Assembly: GCA_018268395.1 (NCBI GenBank)
Contig: JAFDWQ010000004.1
Coordinates: 1 to 64,000, forward strand
Origin: Armatimonadota bacterium
Lineage (GTDB): Bacteria; Armatimonadota; Fimbriimonadia; Fimbriimonadales; Fimbriimonadaceae
Length of the DNA stretch: 64,000 bases
Direction: 5' to 3'
The translations under genes were made by a program, and so were the position numbers. The notes beneath the pieces were generated by a model. The model worked only from the letters and a program-made list of their open reading frames with translations, made no database searches and had not been told where the DNA came from. Positions 23,384 to 32,319 of this stretch are shown in pieces (positions within the stretch are counted from its first letter, which is position 1; each line of letters opens with the position of its first letter).

Positions 23384-24282
23384 CAGTGGCCCTCGCCGGC
23401 CAGAATGCCGGCGGCGTGCAGCAAGTACGGGAACAGAGCGTCGACCGCGTCTCGGGCCGCGTTCACGGAGCCGGGAACGCAGACGACGACCGTCCGCCCG
23501 ACGACCCCTGCACACGACCGGGACAGCATGGCGAACGGCATCCGCGCCTGACTGTACGACCGTAGAGCCTCCTCGACGCCGGGAAGCCGCCGGTCGAACA
23601 GCCCGTCGACAGCTTCGGGCGTCGTGTCCCGCGGACCGACGCCGGTGCCGCCGGACGTGAAAACGACGTCAAGGCCGGTCTGGCACCACCTTTCGACGGT
23701 CGAACGGACGAGTCCGGGCTCGTCGGGGACGACTCCGAACTCGACGACGTCGCCTCCGGCTTCCGTCAGCTTGTCGCGCAAGGTGGCCCCTGAGCGGTCT
23801 TCCATGCTTCCGCCGGAGACACGGTCCGAAACCACAAGTACGCCCGCCTTCCACCCTGGTTCGGGCTGAAAGCCCGACTTGCCGCCCTTCTTGTCGAGAA
23901 GGACGACCGACACGACCTCCATCTCGTCGTCGATCATCTTCAGGACGTCGTACAGGTTCAGTGCGGCGACCATGGCGCCCGCCATGGCTTCGATCTCGAC
24001 CCCGGTCTTGTAGACCGTCGTCACCGAGACGTCGGCGGTGATCTCGGTATCGGTCATGGCGAATTCGACACCGACCCAATCGATCGGGACCGTATGGCAG
24101 TACGGGACCAGGCGCGGCGTGTCCTTGACCGCTTGCATCGCCGCGATGCGGGCGACAGGTCGAGGGTCACCTTTGGGGACGGTGCCGTCCAGGATCGCCC
24201 GGATGCTCGATGGAGACGCCTTGAGGACGGCCCTCGCCGTGGCCGTGCGGAGCGTATGGATTTTTGCGGAGACGTCCCTCAT
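23383..24282 (-). CDS. moaC: Bifunctional MoaC - MogA/MoaB fusion
   Basis: 299 residues from ATG 24282, overlapping the moaA stop (ATGA). Residues 1-150 are cyclic pyranopterin monophosphate synthase MoaC: KGDPRPVARIAAMQAVKDTP, LVPYCHTVP, YKTGVEIEAMAGAMVAALNL, YDVLKMIDDEM and KKGGKSGF. The rest is a MogA/MoaB molybdopterin adenylyltransferase: AGVLVVSDRVSGGSMEDRSG, VVFTSGGTGVGPRDTTPEAV and VVCVPGSVNAARDAV. It thus supplies both the second step of pterin synthesis and the adenylation step before MoeA. MoaC-MogA fusions are known elsewhere. Both domains look intact. Confidence 0.93.
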   Translation of the reverse strand: MRDVSAKIHTLRTATARAVLKASPSSIRAILDGTVPKGDPRPVARIAAMQAVKDTPRLVPYCHTVPIDWVGVEFAMTDTEITADVSVTTVYKTGVEIEAMAGAMVAALNLYDVLKMIDDEMEVVSVVLLDKKGGKSGFQPEPGWKAGVLVVSDRVSGGSMEDRSGATLRDKLTEAGGDVVEFGVVPDEPGLVRSTVERWCQTGLDVVFTSGGTGVGPRDTTPEAVDGLFDRRLPGVEEALRSYSQARMPFAMLSRSCAGVVGRTVVVCVPGSVNAARDAVDALFPYLLHAAGILAGEGH

Positions 24283-25283
24283 CCGCCGATCTGCACCATC
24301 GCCTTGTCGTCGAGTCCGACCAGCCGCTCCATCGGCGGGTGTCCGGCCCACTTCGTCGCCAAGGCCGCGTGGACGGTCAAGGCGAGGTCGTCGTCCGAGG
24401 CCCCTGCCCGCATCATGTCTCGAAGACTCGGACCGGCCTTTAAGAACAGGCATGTCTTGACCTGTCCTTCGGCCGTCAACCTGATCCGGTTGCATCCTCC
24501 GCAAAAATCGTCGGTGACCGAGGTGACGAACCCGACCGTCGCATGGGTCCCTTCCACCGTGAACTCCTTGGCAACGGCCGACGGCCCGACGGTGAGCGGC
24601 TTCAGGACGAACCGGCCCTGGATCCTTTCGAGCATTTCCTTGTACGTCAAGACCCCTCCTTTCTTCCACTCGTTACCTAGGAACGGCATGAATTCGATGA
24701 ACCGGACGTGGACGTCGCTTTCGATCCCCCACGCGACAAAATCGGCGAGTTCGTCATCGTTCACGCCCTTCATGGCGACGACGTTGACCTTGAGCGGTTC
24801 GAACCCGGAGGAACGGGCGGCCCGTACACCCTGGAGGACGCGGTCGAGATCACCTCCGAGGGTGATCTCTGAGAACTTGTCGGGCTGCAGGGAATCCATG
24901 CTGACGTTCAGTCCGTCCAGCCCAGCCGAGCGGTAAGCCGAGGCCTTTTGGGCCAGGCTCGTCCCGTTCGTCGTCATGAGAAGGGTCTTGATTCCGGGAA
25001 CGGCGCTCAGTGAGGCGATCAGTCCCTCCAGACCCTTGCGGACGGTGGGTTCTCCACCCGTCAATCGCACCTTGTCGACACCGATCCTTGCGAAGACGCC
25101 GACGAGGCGGACGATCTCTTCCAGGGTCAAAATCTCGTCCCTTGGTTTCCAGACCACACCTTCCGCAGGCATGCAGTACCGGCACCGGAAGTTACAGCGG
25201 TCGGTAAGGGAGACGCGCAGGTACGTGTGTCGACGGCCGAAGCGGTCGACGAGCGGCTCCCACGGGCCAACGGATGCGCCCAT
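24279..25283 (-). CDS. moaA: GTP 3',8-cyclase MoaA (radical SAM)
   Basis: 334 residues. The radical-SAM cluster motif is in LTDRCNFRCRYCMPAEG, the second cluster ligands are in DDFCGGCNRIRLTAEGQVKT with a further Cys in CLF, and the C-terminus ends in the conserved Gly-Gly (MVQIGG) needed for activity. It performs the first step of molybdenum-cofactor synthesis. It is the first gene of the operon moaA-moaC/mogA-moeA-moaD-moaE fusion, all overlapping or nearly so. A TATCCT box six bases before the ATG suggests a leaderless transcript. No Moco riboswitch structure was recognised upstream. Confidence 0.95.
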   Translation of the reverse strand: MGASVGPWEPLVDRFGRRHTYLRVSLTDRCNFRCRYCMPAEGVVWKPRDEILTLEEIVRLVGVFARIGVDKVRLTGGEPTVRKGLEGLIASLSAVPGIKTLLMTTNGTSLAQKASAYRSAGLDGLNVSMDSLQPDKFSEITLGGDLDRVLQGVRAARSSGFEPLKVNVVAMKGVNDDELADFVAWGIESDVHVRFIEFMPFLGNEWKKGGVLTYKEMLERIQGRFVLKPLTVGPSAVAKEFTVEGTHATVGFVTSVTDDFCGGCNRIRLTAEGQVKTCLFLKAGPSLRDMMRAGASDDDLALTVHAALATKWAGHPPMERLVGLDDKAMVQIGG

Positions 25284-25289
25284 GGTTGC

Positions 25290-25295
25290 AGGATA
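25290..25295 (-). promoter_or_regulatory. -10 box of the moa operon, leaderless start
   Basis: TATCCT on the minus strand, six bases before ATG 25283. Transcription would begin at or next to the start codon. Confidence 0.4.
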
Positions 25296-25349
25296 TCAAA
25301 TGTCGCCGCTCGACCGTCGGCGCGTCGGGACGTGAGGCTAACATGAGGC

Positions 25350-26177
25350 ATGCCCCCTAGCGTCGAAGGCCACTACGCGCGTCCCGGGCTGTACGAAGGG
25401 GTGTTGCAGGCGCTTAAGGGCACGGGCAAGACAATGGGGACGCTCTCGACCGAAGACACCGCCGCCTTCGACGAATACCACGTCGGGGGTCGAAGGGCGA
25501 CGGCGAAACTGATCGCTTTATCCGGTTTTGCACCCGGAAGCACCGTCCTTGACGTAGGGTGCGGTCTCGGTGGCCCGGCCCGGCACCTCGCCGAGACCGC
25601 CGGTTGCCGGGTCGTCGGCCTTGACCTGACGTCCGACTTCTGCCGGGCCGCCCGGTTGGTCTCCTCATGGACCGGACTTGGACCGTCGACCTCGTTCGTC
25701 AGGGGGGACGCGCACCGCTTACCGTTCGCGACGTCTTGCTTCGACGGCTTGTGGTCGGAACACGTCACGATGAACGTACCGGACAGGTCGGCGATGGCCA
25801 TGGAAGCGGCACGGGTCCTGAGGGCCGGAGCGACGCTATCGTTCTACGAAGTGTTCCGTTCAAGCCCGGGGCCTATCGACTTCCCTGTGCCTTGGGCCAC
25901 GTCGCCGGACCAGAACGAGACGGGTCGGCTACCGGACTTTCTCCACGATCTAGAGCGGGCAGGATTCGAGGTCACGGACGTCCTAGACGAGACGCCCGAT
26001 GCCGCTGCGTTCCTGGAGCGGGCCCGAGCACGCCAGACGTCGTCAGGGCCGTCAAGACCATCGGTCACCCTTGTCATGGGTGACGAAACGGAGGTCCGGC
26101 TTGAAAACGTCGCGGCTGCCGTCAGATCCGGCGCGATCGGGTTCTGGATGGGCCGGGCGGTCAAGCAAGGTCGGTAA
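25350..26177 (+). CDS. SAM-dependent class I methyltransferase
   Basis: 275 residues. Motif I is VLDVGCGLGGPARHLA, followed by the acidic post-I VVGLDLTSDF and FVRGDAHRLPFATSCFDGLW SEHV, the pattern of UbiE/sarcosine-type methyltransferases. The substrate is unknown. It lies between moaA and mobA, transcribed the other way, and its 3' end overlaps the 3' end of mobA by 17 bases, so a cofactor-related role is not implied. TAACAT lies five bases before the ATG. Confidence 0.82.
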   Translation: MPPSVEGHYARPGLYEGVLQALKGTGKTMGTLSTEDTAAFDEYHVGGRRATAKLIALSGFAPGSTVLDVGCGLGGPARHLAETAGCRVVGLDLTSDFCRAARLVSSWTGLGPSTSFVRGDAHRLPFATSCFDGLWSEHVTMNVPDRSAMAMEAARVLRAGATLSFYEVFRSSPGPIDFPVPWATSPDQNETGRLPDFLHDLERAGFEVTDVLDETPDAAAFLERARARQTSSGPSRPSVTLVMGDETEVRLENVAAAVRSGAIGFWMGRAVKQGR

Positions 26178-26736
26178 CGGCTCTGGCCCACGCATCGGTC
26201 GTGTCGGCGCTCAGGAAGTCCCGAGGGTCCAGATCGGCCATCCGGAGGTCGTCCTCGGTCAACACTTCCGCCCAGAGCGTGTCGATCCAGGACAGCACCC
26301 GACGTTGGCCTTCGGCCCGGACCGTAGCGATCATGGCGAACGCGTTCGTCCGATAGAGGGCGCACAGCGGCTGCATGTTCCCCTCGATGAACGGTACGAC
26401 GGCCATGATCGAATCGTGGTGCTCGATCCTGTCCGCCAGTAGCGGGAGGATCGTCGCATCGAAGCGGGGCATGTCGCAAGAGCACACGAACACCGCGTCT
26501 TCACGGGGATGGAACGAGGCGAGCGCGGCTAACGGGCCTTGGAAAGGCTCCGCGTCCTGGAGTTTGAGGCAGCCCGGGACGTCGTGCGAACCCAAAACGG
26601 TGACCCGGGTCACATACGGGTTCAAAAGTCGGGCCGTCCGGTGGGCTGCAGGTTCTCCCCTGACGTCCATCCCGGCCTTGTCCGCACCCATCCGGCTGCT
26701 GCGGCCGCCCGTCATCAGCGCGGCTTCGATCTTCAT
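26161..26736 (-). CDS. mobA: Molybdenum cofactor guanylyltransferase MobA
   Basis: 191 residues. The nucleotidyltransferase signature is AALMTGGRSSRMGADKAGMD, followed by FQGPLAALASF, VFVCSCDMPRFDATILPLL and QPLCALYR. MobA attaches GMP to molybdopterin to make the bis-MGD cofactor of DMSO-reductase-family enzymes. Cys replaces the more usual Ala or Gly in the SCDMP segment, which is conservative. It is convergent with the methyltransferase, outside the main moa operon but on the same strand. No molybdoenzyme is encoded in the window. Confidence 0.88.
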   Translation of the reverse strand: MKIEAALMTGGRSSRMGADKAGMDVRGEPAAHRTARLLNPYVTRVTVLGSHDVPGCLKLQDAEPFQGPLAALASFHPREDAVFVCSCDMPRFDATILPLLADRIEHHDSIMAVVPFIEGNMQPLCALYRTNAFAMIATVRAEGQRRVLSWIDTLWAEVLTEDDLRMADLDPRDFLSADTTDAWARAVTDLA

Positions 26737-26778
26737 GCCTGTCTCCGGCCCGTCTGTCGGTTCCAGAGAGCGATATCC

Positions 26779-26784
26779 TATTAT
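26779..26784 (+). promoter_or_regulatory. -10 box TATTAT, leaderless start
   Basis: TATTAT lies eight bases before ATG 26793 with no ribosome-binding site in between. Confidence 0.4.
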
Positions 26785-26792
26785 CCAACGCC

Positions 26793-27113
26793 ATGTCCCG
26801 ACTGCCGCAACGATATTTGCAGTTTTTCCAGGACTTTCCTGCCGTCGGTTCCGCCTACAAAGATCTAGGCGACGCCGTCGCTACGGCGGGCCCCTTGGAC
26901 AAGAAGACGGCCGAACTGGTGAAGATCGGCGTCGCCCTTGGCGCCCGGATGGAAGGGGCCGTCCACAGCCACGTCCGGAAGGCGCTAGAAGCCGGTGCCA
27001 CGGCCGAAGAGATCCGGCACGCCGTCCTTCAGGCGACGACCACGATCGGTTTCCCGAACATGATGGCGGGATTGAGCTGGGTCGACGAGACGATCGCGAA
27101 AGCCCAAAGCTGA
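26793..27113 (+). CDS. Carboxymuconolactone decarboxylase/AhpD-like protein
   Basis: 106 residues, all-helical CMD fold: LDKKTAELVKIGVALGARME, GAVHSHVRKALEAGATAEEI and RHAVLQATTTIGFPNMMAGL. Redox-active members have ExxxCxxH with a CxxC; here the position reads EGAVHSHV, so both cysteines are absent and AhpD-type peroxidase activity is not expected. The conserved His and the substrate-pocket Glu are kept. It stands alone, facing fliD at its 3' end. Confidence 0.82.
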   Translation: MSRLPQRYLQFFQDFPAVGSAYKDLGDAVATAGPLDKKTAELVKIGVALGARMEGAVHSHVRKALEAGATAEEIRHAVLQATTTIGFPNMMAGLSWVDETIAKAQS

Positions 27114-27120
27114 CGGTGTG

Positions 27121-29337
27121 TCAGGAGTTCATCGCGGCGAGCTGGGCCTGTTGGCGTTGGAGCGTCGCGATCGCGGTCTCCATGGCCAGGAATTTCTGCT
27201 TCAACCGCTGCTCCCTTACGTCCAGCGTCGCTTGATAGCTGGCGATGCGGTCGTCGAGGTCGTCGATCTGCGACTGGATGGTCTTCGTCGTCGCCGTCAG
27301 CATGCCGTTGGCCGGGTCGTTGACCGTGCCGACGGCCTCCATCATGTAAGAGGAGAGTCCGCGGGAATAATCGACGGTCCCGATGATGCCGAGCGTCGTG
27401 CCCGTGTACTTGACCTGCAGGTCGGCCGAGGTCGCGTTCGTCTCCTTTCCGATCAAGTACTGGCCCGTGCCGACGGCCGCTTCATCGTTGATCTTGCCCT
27501 CGATGTCGAATCCCTCTTGACGGACGCCGCCCTCTGTCCCGATCCCTGTCGTGTCCGCGGCCGCGTCCAGATTGCTGGCCACGGTGAAGTCTGTCGCCGA
27601 GCCGTAGCGCAAGGCGGTCAGCACGAGCTTTCCGTTCCCGTCGACCGTAGCCTTCATGACGTTGCTCAGGGACGCGTTCGAATTGATCTGCGAAGCGACG
27701 TCGGCGAGACTGGCGCCGGTCGCCACATCGATCTCGACCTGGGCCGAAAACGCTTTGCCGGCGAACGTGAGTTTTTCGCCGCCACGGTTGGCCTGTGTCC
27801 CCGCGACGGACGCCGTGGTCGTCGAGAGCGTCGCCAAGCGCGTGACCTCCACTTTGAAGCCCGCCGCGCCCGGATCTTTCGTCCGATAGCTGCTCGAAAC
27901 GAACGCCAATTGGGCCGTGTCCGTGGATCCCGACGAGACCATCAGCTTCGTGACCCCTTCGGGGTCGGACGAGAGGACGGTGTCGAAACGGCTCTCGTCG
28001 AACGTGAGCTTGCCGTCCGTGTCCAGACCGAAGCCGAGGTCGGCCAAGCTCTGCACGTCGCCGGACCCGATGACCTTGAAAACAGAATCCTGAACGGCCG
28101 AGACGGACCGGGTGGCGATCAGATCGCCGAAGAGCGGTCCTGACGAGTACGTGTCGGAGTCGAACGAACTGTACGTCTTGACGAAGTCGACGAGGCCGTT
28201 GAACGCCTCTTGGTACGACTTCATCAAGCTCTTGACTTTTGACGGGTCGCGCCCGACGACGATGTCGGTCTCGGCGTCCCCGTCCTTAAGCAGCGTGAAC
28301 GTAAGGCCGGCAACGACGTCGGAAACCGTGTTCGACGAACTTGTTTTGGCGATCCCGTCGATCTCATAAGCGGCGTCCTGGGCCGCGGTCACCGGGCTGG
28401 AATAGGTGGACTGGAAGACGCCCAGCGCCGCCAAGATACCGTCCGGGTCGGTCGGCATCGCGGACAAGGTGCCTTTCACTTCGAGCTGTTTGACGGTCTT
28501 ACCGTCGACCGTCGTCGAGACCACGGTCGCGGTGACGTTGGCATTGGCCGCGTTGATCTTGGACGCGATCGTCGAAAGGCTGTCGGACGCGAAGTCGACC
28601 GATACGGACTGACCGTTGATCGAAAAGCTACCGGCCCTGCTCGATCCGGTCAAAGAAGCTACGGTCGAGGTGTCGGACGAAAAGCGATACGTCCGGAACC
28701 CACCGGTCACGGCTTCGCGATAGGCCTTGTTCGTGCCCGTCAGTCCGAGCGAGGACAAGACGGTGCCGGAGACGTCCGCCGCCTGGATCGTATTCACCGT
28801 CCCGGTCTTGTCCGAGGTCAGCGAGAGATAGGACGATCCGGAACCTCCGATGACGGACGCCGTGACGCCCGAGCCTAGCCCGTTGATCTTGCCGGCGATC
28901 GTACTCAAAGTGTCGTCGGTGGCGATCGTGACGACCTTGCCGTTCACGACGATGTCGCCGGACAGGTTGAGCGCCGTATCGGACGCGGACTGTGGCCCGG
29001 AAATGACCTTGTGCGCCTTCGCTAGTTGGTTGACGACCAAATGGTAAGCCCCTTGCGCGGCCCCGCTTCCAATGCTGACGGAGGCCACCGACGAATCGCT
29101 GACCGAGGCGGTCAGCGGGCTCATCGACGCGGCGTTGTTCATCGCCGAGGCGGCGGCACTGATCGCGGCGATCTTCGAGCCCAACTGTCCGTACAGGTCC
29201 AGTTTGCCCGTGAACGAAGCCTGTTGGGACTGCATCCGCTGGATCGGGATGGACTCGATCTGCATCAACTGGCTGATGATCGTGGCCGAGTCGATGCCCG
29301 ACCCGATCCCGGTGAACGAGATTCCGCTAACACTCAT
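27121..29337 (-). CDS. fliD: Flagellar filament cap protein FliD
   Basis: 738 residues. The N-terminus is classic FliD (GISFTGIGSGIDSATIISQL, then coiled heptads MQIESIPIQRMQ). The middle has repeated beta-rich D2/D3 segments, and the C-terminus is a long helix (QIDDLDDRIASYQATLDVRE QRLKQKFLAMETAIATLQRQ) as in other caps. FliD caps the growing flagellum and folds flagellin; length is at the upper end for the family. It lies 80 bases downstream of the HDOD gene of the chemotaxis operon, with AAAAGGA before its ATG. No other flagellar structural gene is in the window. Confidence 0.93.
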   Translation of the reverse strand: MSVSGISFTGIGSGIDSATIISQLMQIESIPIQRMQSQQASFTGKLDLYGQLGSKIAAISAAASAMNNAASMSPLTASVSDSSVASVSIGSGAAQGAYHLVVNQLAKAHKVISGPQSASDTALNLSGDIVVNGKVVTIATDDTLSTIAGKINGLGSGVTASVIGGSGSSYLSLTSDKTGTVNTIQAADVSGTVLSSLGLTGTNKAYREAVTGGFRTYRFSSDTSTVASLTGSSRAGSFSINGQSVSVDFASDSLSTIASKINAANANVTATVVSTTVDGKTVKQLEVKGTLSAMPTDPDGILAALGVFQSTYSSPVTAAQDAAYEIDGIAKTSSSNTVSDVVAGLTFTLLKDGDAETDIVVGRDPSKVKSLMKSYQEAFNGLVDFVKTYSSFDSDTYSSGPLFGDLIATRSVSAVQDSVFKVIGSGDVQSLADLGFGLDTDGKLTFDESRFDTVLSSDPEGVTKLMVSSGSTDTAQLAFVSSSYRTKDPGAAGFKVEVTRLATLSTTTASVAGTQANRGGEKLTFAGKAFSAQVEIDVATGASLADVASQINSNASLSNVMKATVDGNGKLVLTALRYGSATDFTVASNLDAAADTTGIGTEGGVRQEGFDIEGKINDEAAVGTGQYLIGKETNATSADLQVKYTGTTLGIIGTVDYSRGLSSYMMEAVGTVNDPANGMLTATTKTIQSQIDDLDDRIASYQATLDVREQRLKQKFLAMETAIATLQRQQAQLAAMNS

Positions 29338-29417
29338 GCCAATGTCCTTTTCAGTGCCTTCTGTTCAAGGTTCGGTCGTCCGACACCGGTCCGTCCCGGT
29401 TATCGGACGGGTTCGGC

Positions 29418-30290
29418 TCACAAGATTCCGAGAAGTTCCTTCGCCTTCGTCACGTAGCCGACGATCTCGCCGCGGAGCTCGTCGAGCTGCTCGGGCGTCG
29501 CGTCGAGCCAAGCCATGGCGGCCGGGGACCATTCTCCGTGGGCCGGGCAGTTGGCGTCGCTTTCGGCCGTCAACCGGTCCGCGATGTGGACGGCGTACAC
29601 TTTGGCCTTCGCTTCGTCATCGGTCACGGAGTCCGGAGTCTCGTGCCAACGGATCAGGTCGGACAGCACCATCGGGAAGTTCCACTTCTCGGAAAGGACT
29701 CCTCCGAGCTCGGCGTGGGTCGTCCCGAGGATCCGCTCTTCGGTCTCGATGAGCGGCTCGTTCAGACGGGCGGACTCCGTCATGACCTGCTGGTACGGTT
29801 GGTTGAACAAGGTGAAGAGGAAGAGCCGTCCGACGTCGTGGAGCAGACCGCCGATGAAGGCGAGGTCCACGTCTCGGCCTGTCAGGCCTTTACGCTTGGC
29901 CAAGACCTGGGCACAGGTCCCGGCCGCGAACGACTGTTCCCAGAACGACTTCTGGACGTCGAGGACGCGCGGGTTCGGCGAACTCAGGGCGTTGAGGACG
30001 CCGACGCTGAGGACGAGGTTCCGGACCTGGTGCATGCCCAGGATCGCGATCGCCTGACCGATGCCGCTGACCTGCCTCGGAAGGCCGAAGTAGGCCGAGT
30101 TGACGACCTTGAGCAGCTTCGTCGTGATGGCCGCGTCGGTCGAGAGCAAGCCTTCGACCTCGGTCGTGGTCACGGTCTCTTTGTCCGTCGCCTGAAGGAC
30201 TTGGACGATGACGGTCGGCAACGCCGGAAGGTCGACCATCGCCTTCTCGATATAGCGCTGTAACAGAAAGTTCTCAGATCTCAGTGCCAT
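29418..30290 (-). CDS. HDOD-domain signalling protein
   Basis: 290 residues from ATG 30290, which lies inside the last codons of cheA (10-base overlap). HDOD features: MVDLPALPTVIVQVLQA, TTKLLKVVNSAYFGLPRQVS, AIAILGMHQVRNLVLSVGVL and LAFIGGLLHDVGRLFLF. HDOD domains are degenerate HD phosphohydrolase folds that bind partners rather than nucleotides; the HD pair survives here only as LLHDVG. Its place after cheW-cheA argues for a role in chemotaxis output or motility control. A second HDOD gene lies between pilB and pilT. Confidence 0.88.
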   Translation of the reverse strand: MALRSENFLLQRYIEKAMVDLPALPTVIVQVLQATDKETVTTTEVEGLLSTDAAITTKLLKVVNSAYFGLPRQVSGIGQAIAILGMHQVRNLVLSVGVLNALSSPNPRVLDVQKSFWEQSFAAGTCAQVLAKRKGLTGRDVDLAFIGGLLHDVGRLFLFTLFNQPYQQVMTESARLNEPLIETEERILGTTHAELGGVLSEKWNFPMVLSDLIRWHETPDSVTDDEAKAKVYAVHIADRLTAESDANCPAHGEWSPAAMAWLDATPEQLDELRGEIVGYVTKAKELLGIL

Positions 30291-32314
30291 GCAGGTTCCA
30301 TCCGTTCTTTGGGGACGAGTCCGTTCACGTCCAGAATCAGAGCGACGCTTCCGTCGCCCAAAATCGTCGCTCCGCTGATCCCAGGCACGTCGCCGCAAAA
30401 GCGGCTCAGCGACTTGATCACGACTTCTTGGTCTCCTATGAGTTCTTCCACGACGAGCCCGAGCCTCTTTTCAGCGAGGCTGACGATCACGACGTGAAGG
30501 GACTGACCGTCTTTCGGGCCACGGCCTTTCTTCGAGGCTAAGGCGCGGTCGAGACGGACCAAGGGCATCGTCGATCCGCGGATCACGATGGCTTCGTCCT
30601 TGGAGACTTTCTTGACTTCTTTGGGCTCGAGGCGCATGGTCTCGACCACCGATCCGAGCGGTAGGACGTAGACGACTCCGCCGTCCCCGACCAACAAGCC
30701 GCGGATGATGGCGAGCGTCAACGGCAGCCTTAGGCTGAACTTCGTGCCCTTGCCCGGCACCGTGTCCAATTCGATGACCCCGCCCAACCTTTGGACGTTG
30801 GACCGGACGATGTCCATACCGACACCGCGCCCACTGACTTCGCTGACTTCTTGGGCGGTACTGACGCCGCTTGCAAAAATGAACTGGAGGCAGTCGCGGT
30901 CGCTCAGTCTCGAGGCGGCGTCGACCGTGGTCAGGCCGTTCTCGACCGCTTTGGCGCGGACCCGCTCCAGGTCGATGCCTTTACCGTCGTCCTCGATCTC
31001 GATGACGATGTGGTTTTCCTGGTGCCGGGCGCTCACGGTGACGACGCCTGTCGCGGACTTGCCTGCCGCGACGCGTTCGTCCGGCATTTCGAGCCCATGG
31101 TCGATGCTGTTCCGAATGATGTGGAGCAGCGGGTCTCCGATGGCTTCGATGACGCTCCGGTCGAGTTCGGTGTCGCCGCCGACGAGGTCGAGACGGACGT
31201 CTTTCCCGAGCTTCTTGGCCAGGTCGCGGACGACCCTGGGGAACCGGTTGAAGACCGTTTCGATCGGAAGCATCCGGGTCTTCATGATCTGGTCTTGAAG
31301 ATCGCCGGTGATGCGTGCGATGTGGCTGACGGCCTCGACCAACGCTTCCACGTTCTCGTTCTGGCCGTTGTTCTGGAGTTCGCGGGCGACTTGGGCGATG
31401 CGCGTCCGGTCGATGACGAGCTCGCCGACAAGGTTCATGAGGGCGTCCAGCCGGGACACGTCGACGCGGACGGTCTGACCGGCCTCGCCTTTTTTGCCCG
31501 GGACGGGCGCCGCCGCCGTCGGGGACTCCACGGACTCGACCGCGACTTCGGCCGGCGTCTGAACGACCGCCGCGGCCTGTTCGGGCCTGGCCCACGGACC
31601 GACGGAGACCGAATCGATCTCCGAGATCTCGGCGAACTTGCCCGAGAGTTCGTCGACGTCGCCGTGGAACTGGAACACTAGTTCGAAATCGAGTTCGAAG
31701 TCCTCTTCCTCGAGCTTCTCGTGGTTGGGGACGGTGACCAAGACCTCGCCTTGTTCTTGGACCAAGTTGACGGCCATGAACGCGCGGACGTACTTCATCA
31801 CGCATTCGGGCTTCAGTCGGAACCGGGCATGGTGGACGGCCTGTTGTTTGGCGGCTTCTTCGATCGACTCGTAGTCGGCCTCGGGGACGCCGCTCGCGTT
31901 CGCGGACGGCGGGGACTGGCCGGACGTGCCAGGGGCGAACCCTTGGAGCGTCGCGACGAGAGTGCTACAGTCGCACTCGTCACCGTTACCGGCAGCGATG
32001 TTCTCGAGAATGGTCCTCAGCGCGTCCTGACATTCGAGCAGGGCGTCGGCGATCGCCCGGTCGACGGACAGCTCCTTGTTGCGGAGCTTGTCGAGCAGGT
32101 TCTCCATCTCATGGGTCAGTTCCGCCAATCGGGAGAAGCCCATGGCGCGGCTGCTGCCCTTCAAGGTGTGCGCGGCGCGGAAGATGGCTTGAAGCCTCGT
32201 CTCGGTCGGATCGGCCTCGAGTTTCAGGGTCTCCTGTTCGAGGACCTCGAGCTGTTCCTCGGCCTCTTGCAGGAAGAGCCCGAGATACTGGGACATGTCG
32301 AGTTCGGCGCTCAT
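30281..32314 (-). CDS. cheA: Chemotaxis histidine kinase CheA
   Basis: 677 residues. Order of domains: HPt with phospho-His in IFRAAHTLKGSSRAMGFSRL (about residue 48), a P2-like linker domain (about 160-240), dimerisation domain (about 290-340, SRLDALMNLVGELVIDRTRI), HATPase (HIIRNSIDHGLE, IEDDGKGIDLER, SGRGVGMDIVRSNV) and a C-terminal CheW-like domain ending RMEPAWH. All catalytic elements are present. It is preceded by cheW with five bases between, and followed by an overlapping HDOD gene. No receptor (MCP), CheY, CheB or CheR gene is in the window. Confidence 0.96.
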   Translation of the reverse strand: MSAELDMSQYLGLFLQEAEEQLEVLEQETLKLEADPTETRLQAIFRAAHTLKGSSRAMGFSRLAELTHEMENLLDKLRNKELSVDRAIADALLECQDALRTILENIAAGNGDECDCSTLVATLQGFAPGTSGQSPPSANASGVPEADYESIEEAAKQQAVHHARFRLKPECVMKYVRAFMAVNLVQEQGEVLVTVPNHEKLEEEDFELDFELVFQFHGDVDELSGKFAEISEIDSVSVGPWARPEQAAAVVQTPAEVAVESVESPTAAAPVPGKKGEAGQTVRVDVSRLDALMNLVGELVIDRTRIAQVARELQNNGQNENVEALVEAVSHIARITGDLQDQIMKTRMLPIETVFNRFPRVVRDLAKKLGKDVRLDLVGGDTELDRSVIEAIGDPLLHIIRNSIDHGLEMPDERVAAGKSATGVVTVSARHQENHIVIEIEDDGKGIDLERVRAKAVENGLTTVDAASRLSDRDCLQFIFASGVSTAQEVSEVSGRGVGMDIVRSNVQRLGGVIELDTVPGKGTKFSLRLPLTLAIIRGLLVGDGGVVYVLPLGSVVETMRLEPKEVKKVSKDEAIVIRGSTMPLVRLDRALASKKGRGPKDGQSLHVVIVSLAEKRLGLVVEELIGDQEVVIKSLSRFCGDVPGISGATILGDGSVALILDVNGLVPKERMEPAWH

Positions 32315-32319
32315 CGTTT

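Noticed and set aside
25284-25349. Moco riboswitch before moaA
   Set aside because: Only 66 bases separate the divergent starts and no conserved stem pattern is visible; the -10 box touches the ATG.
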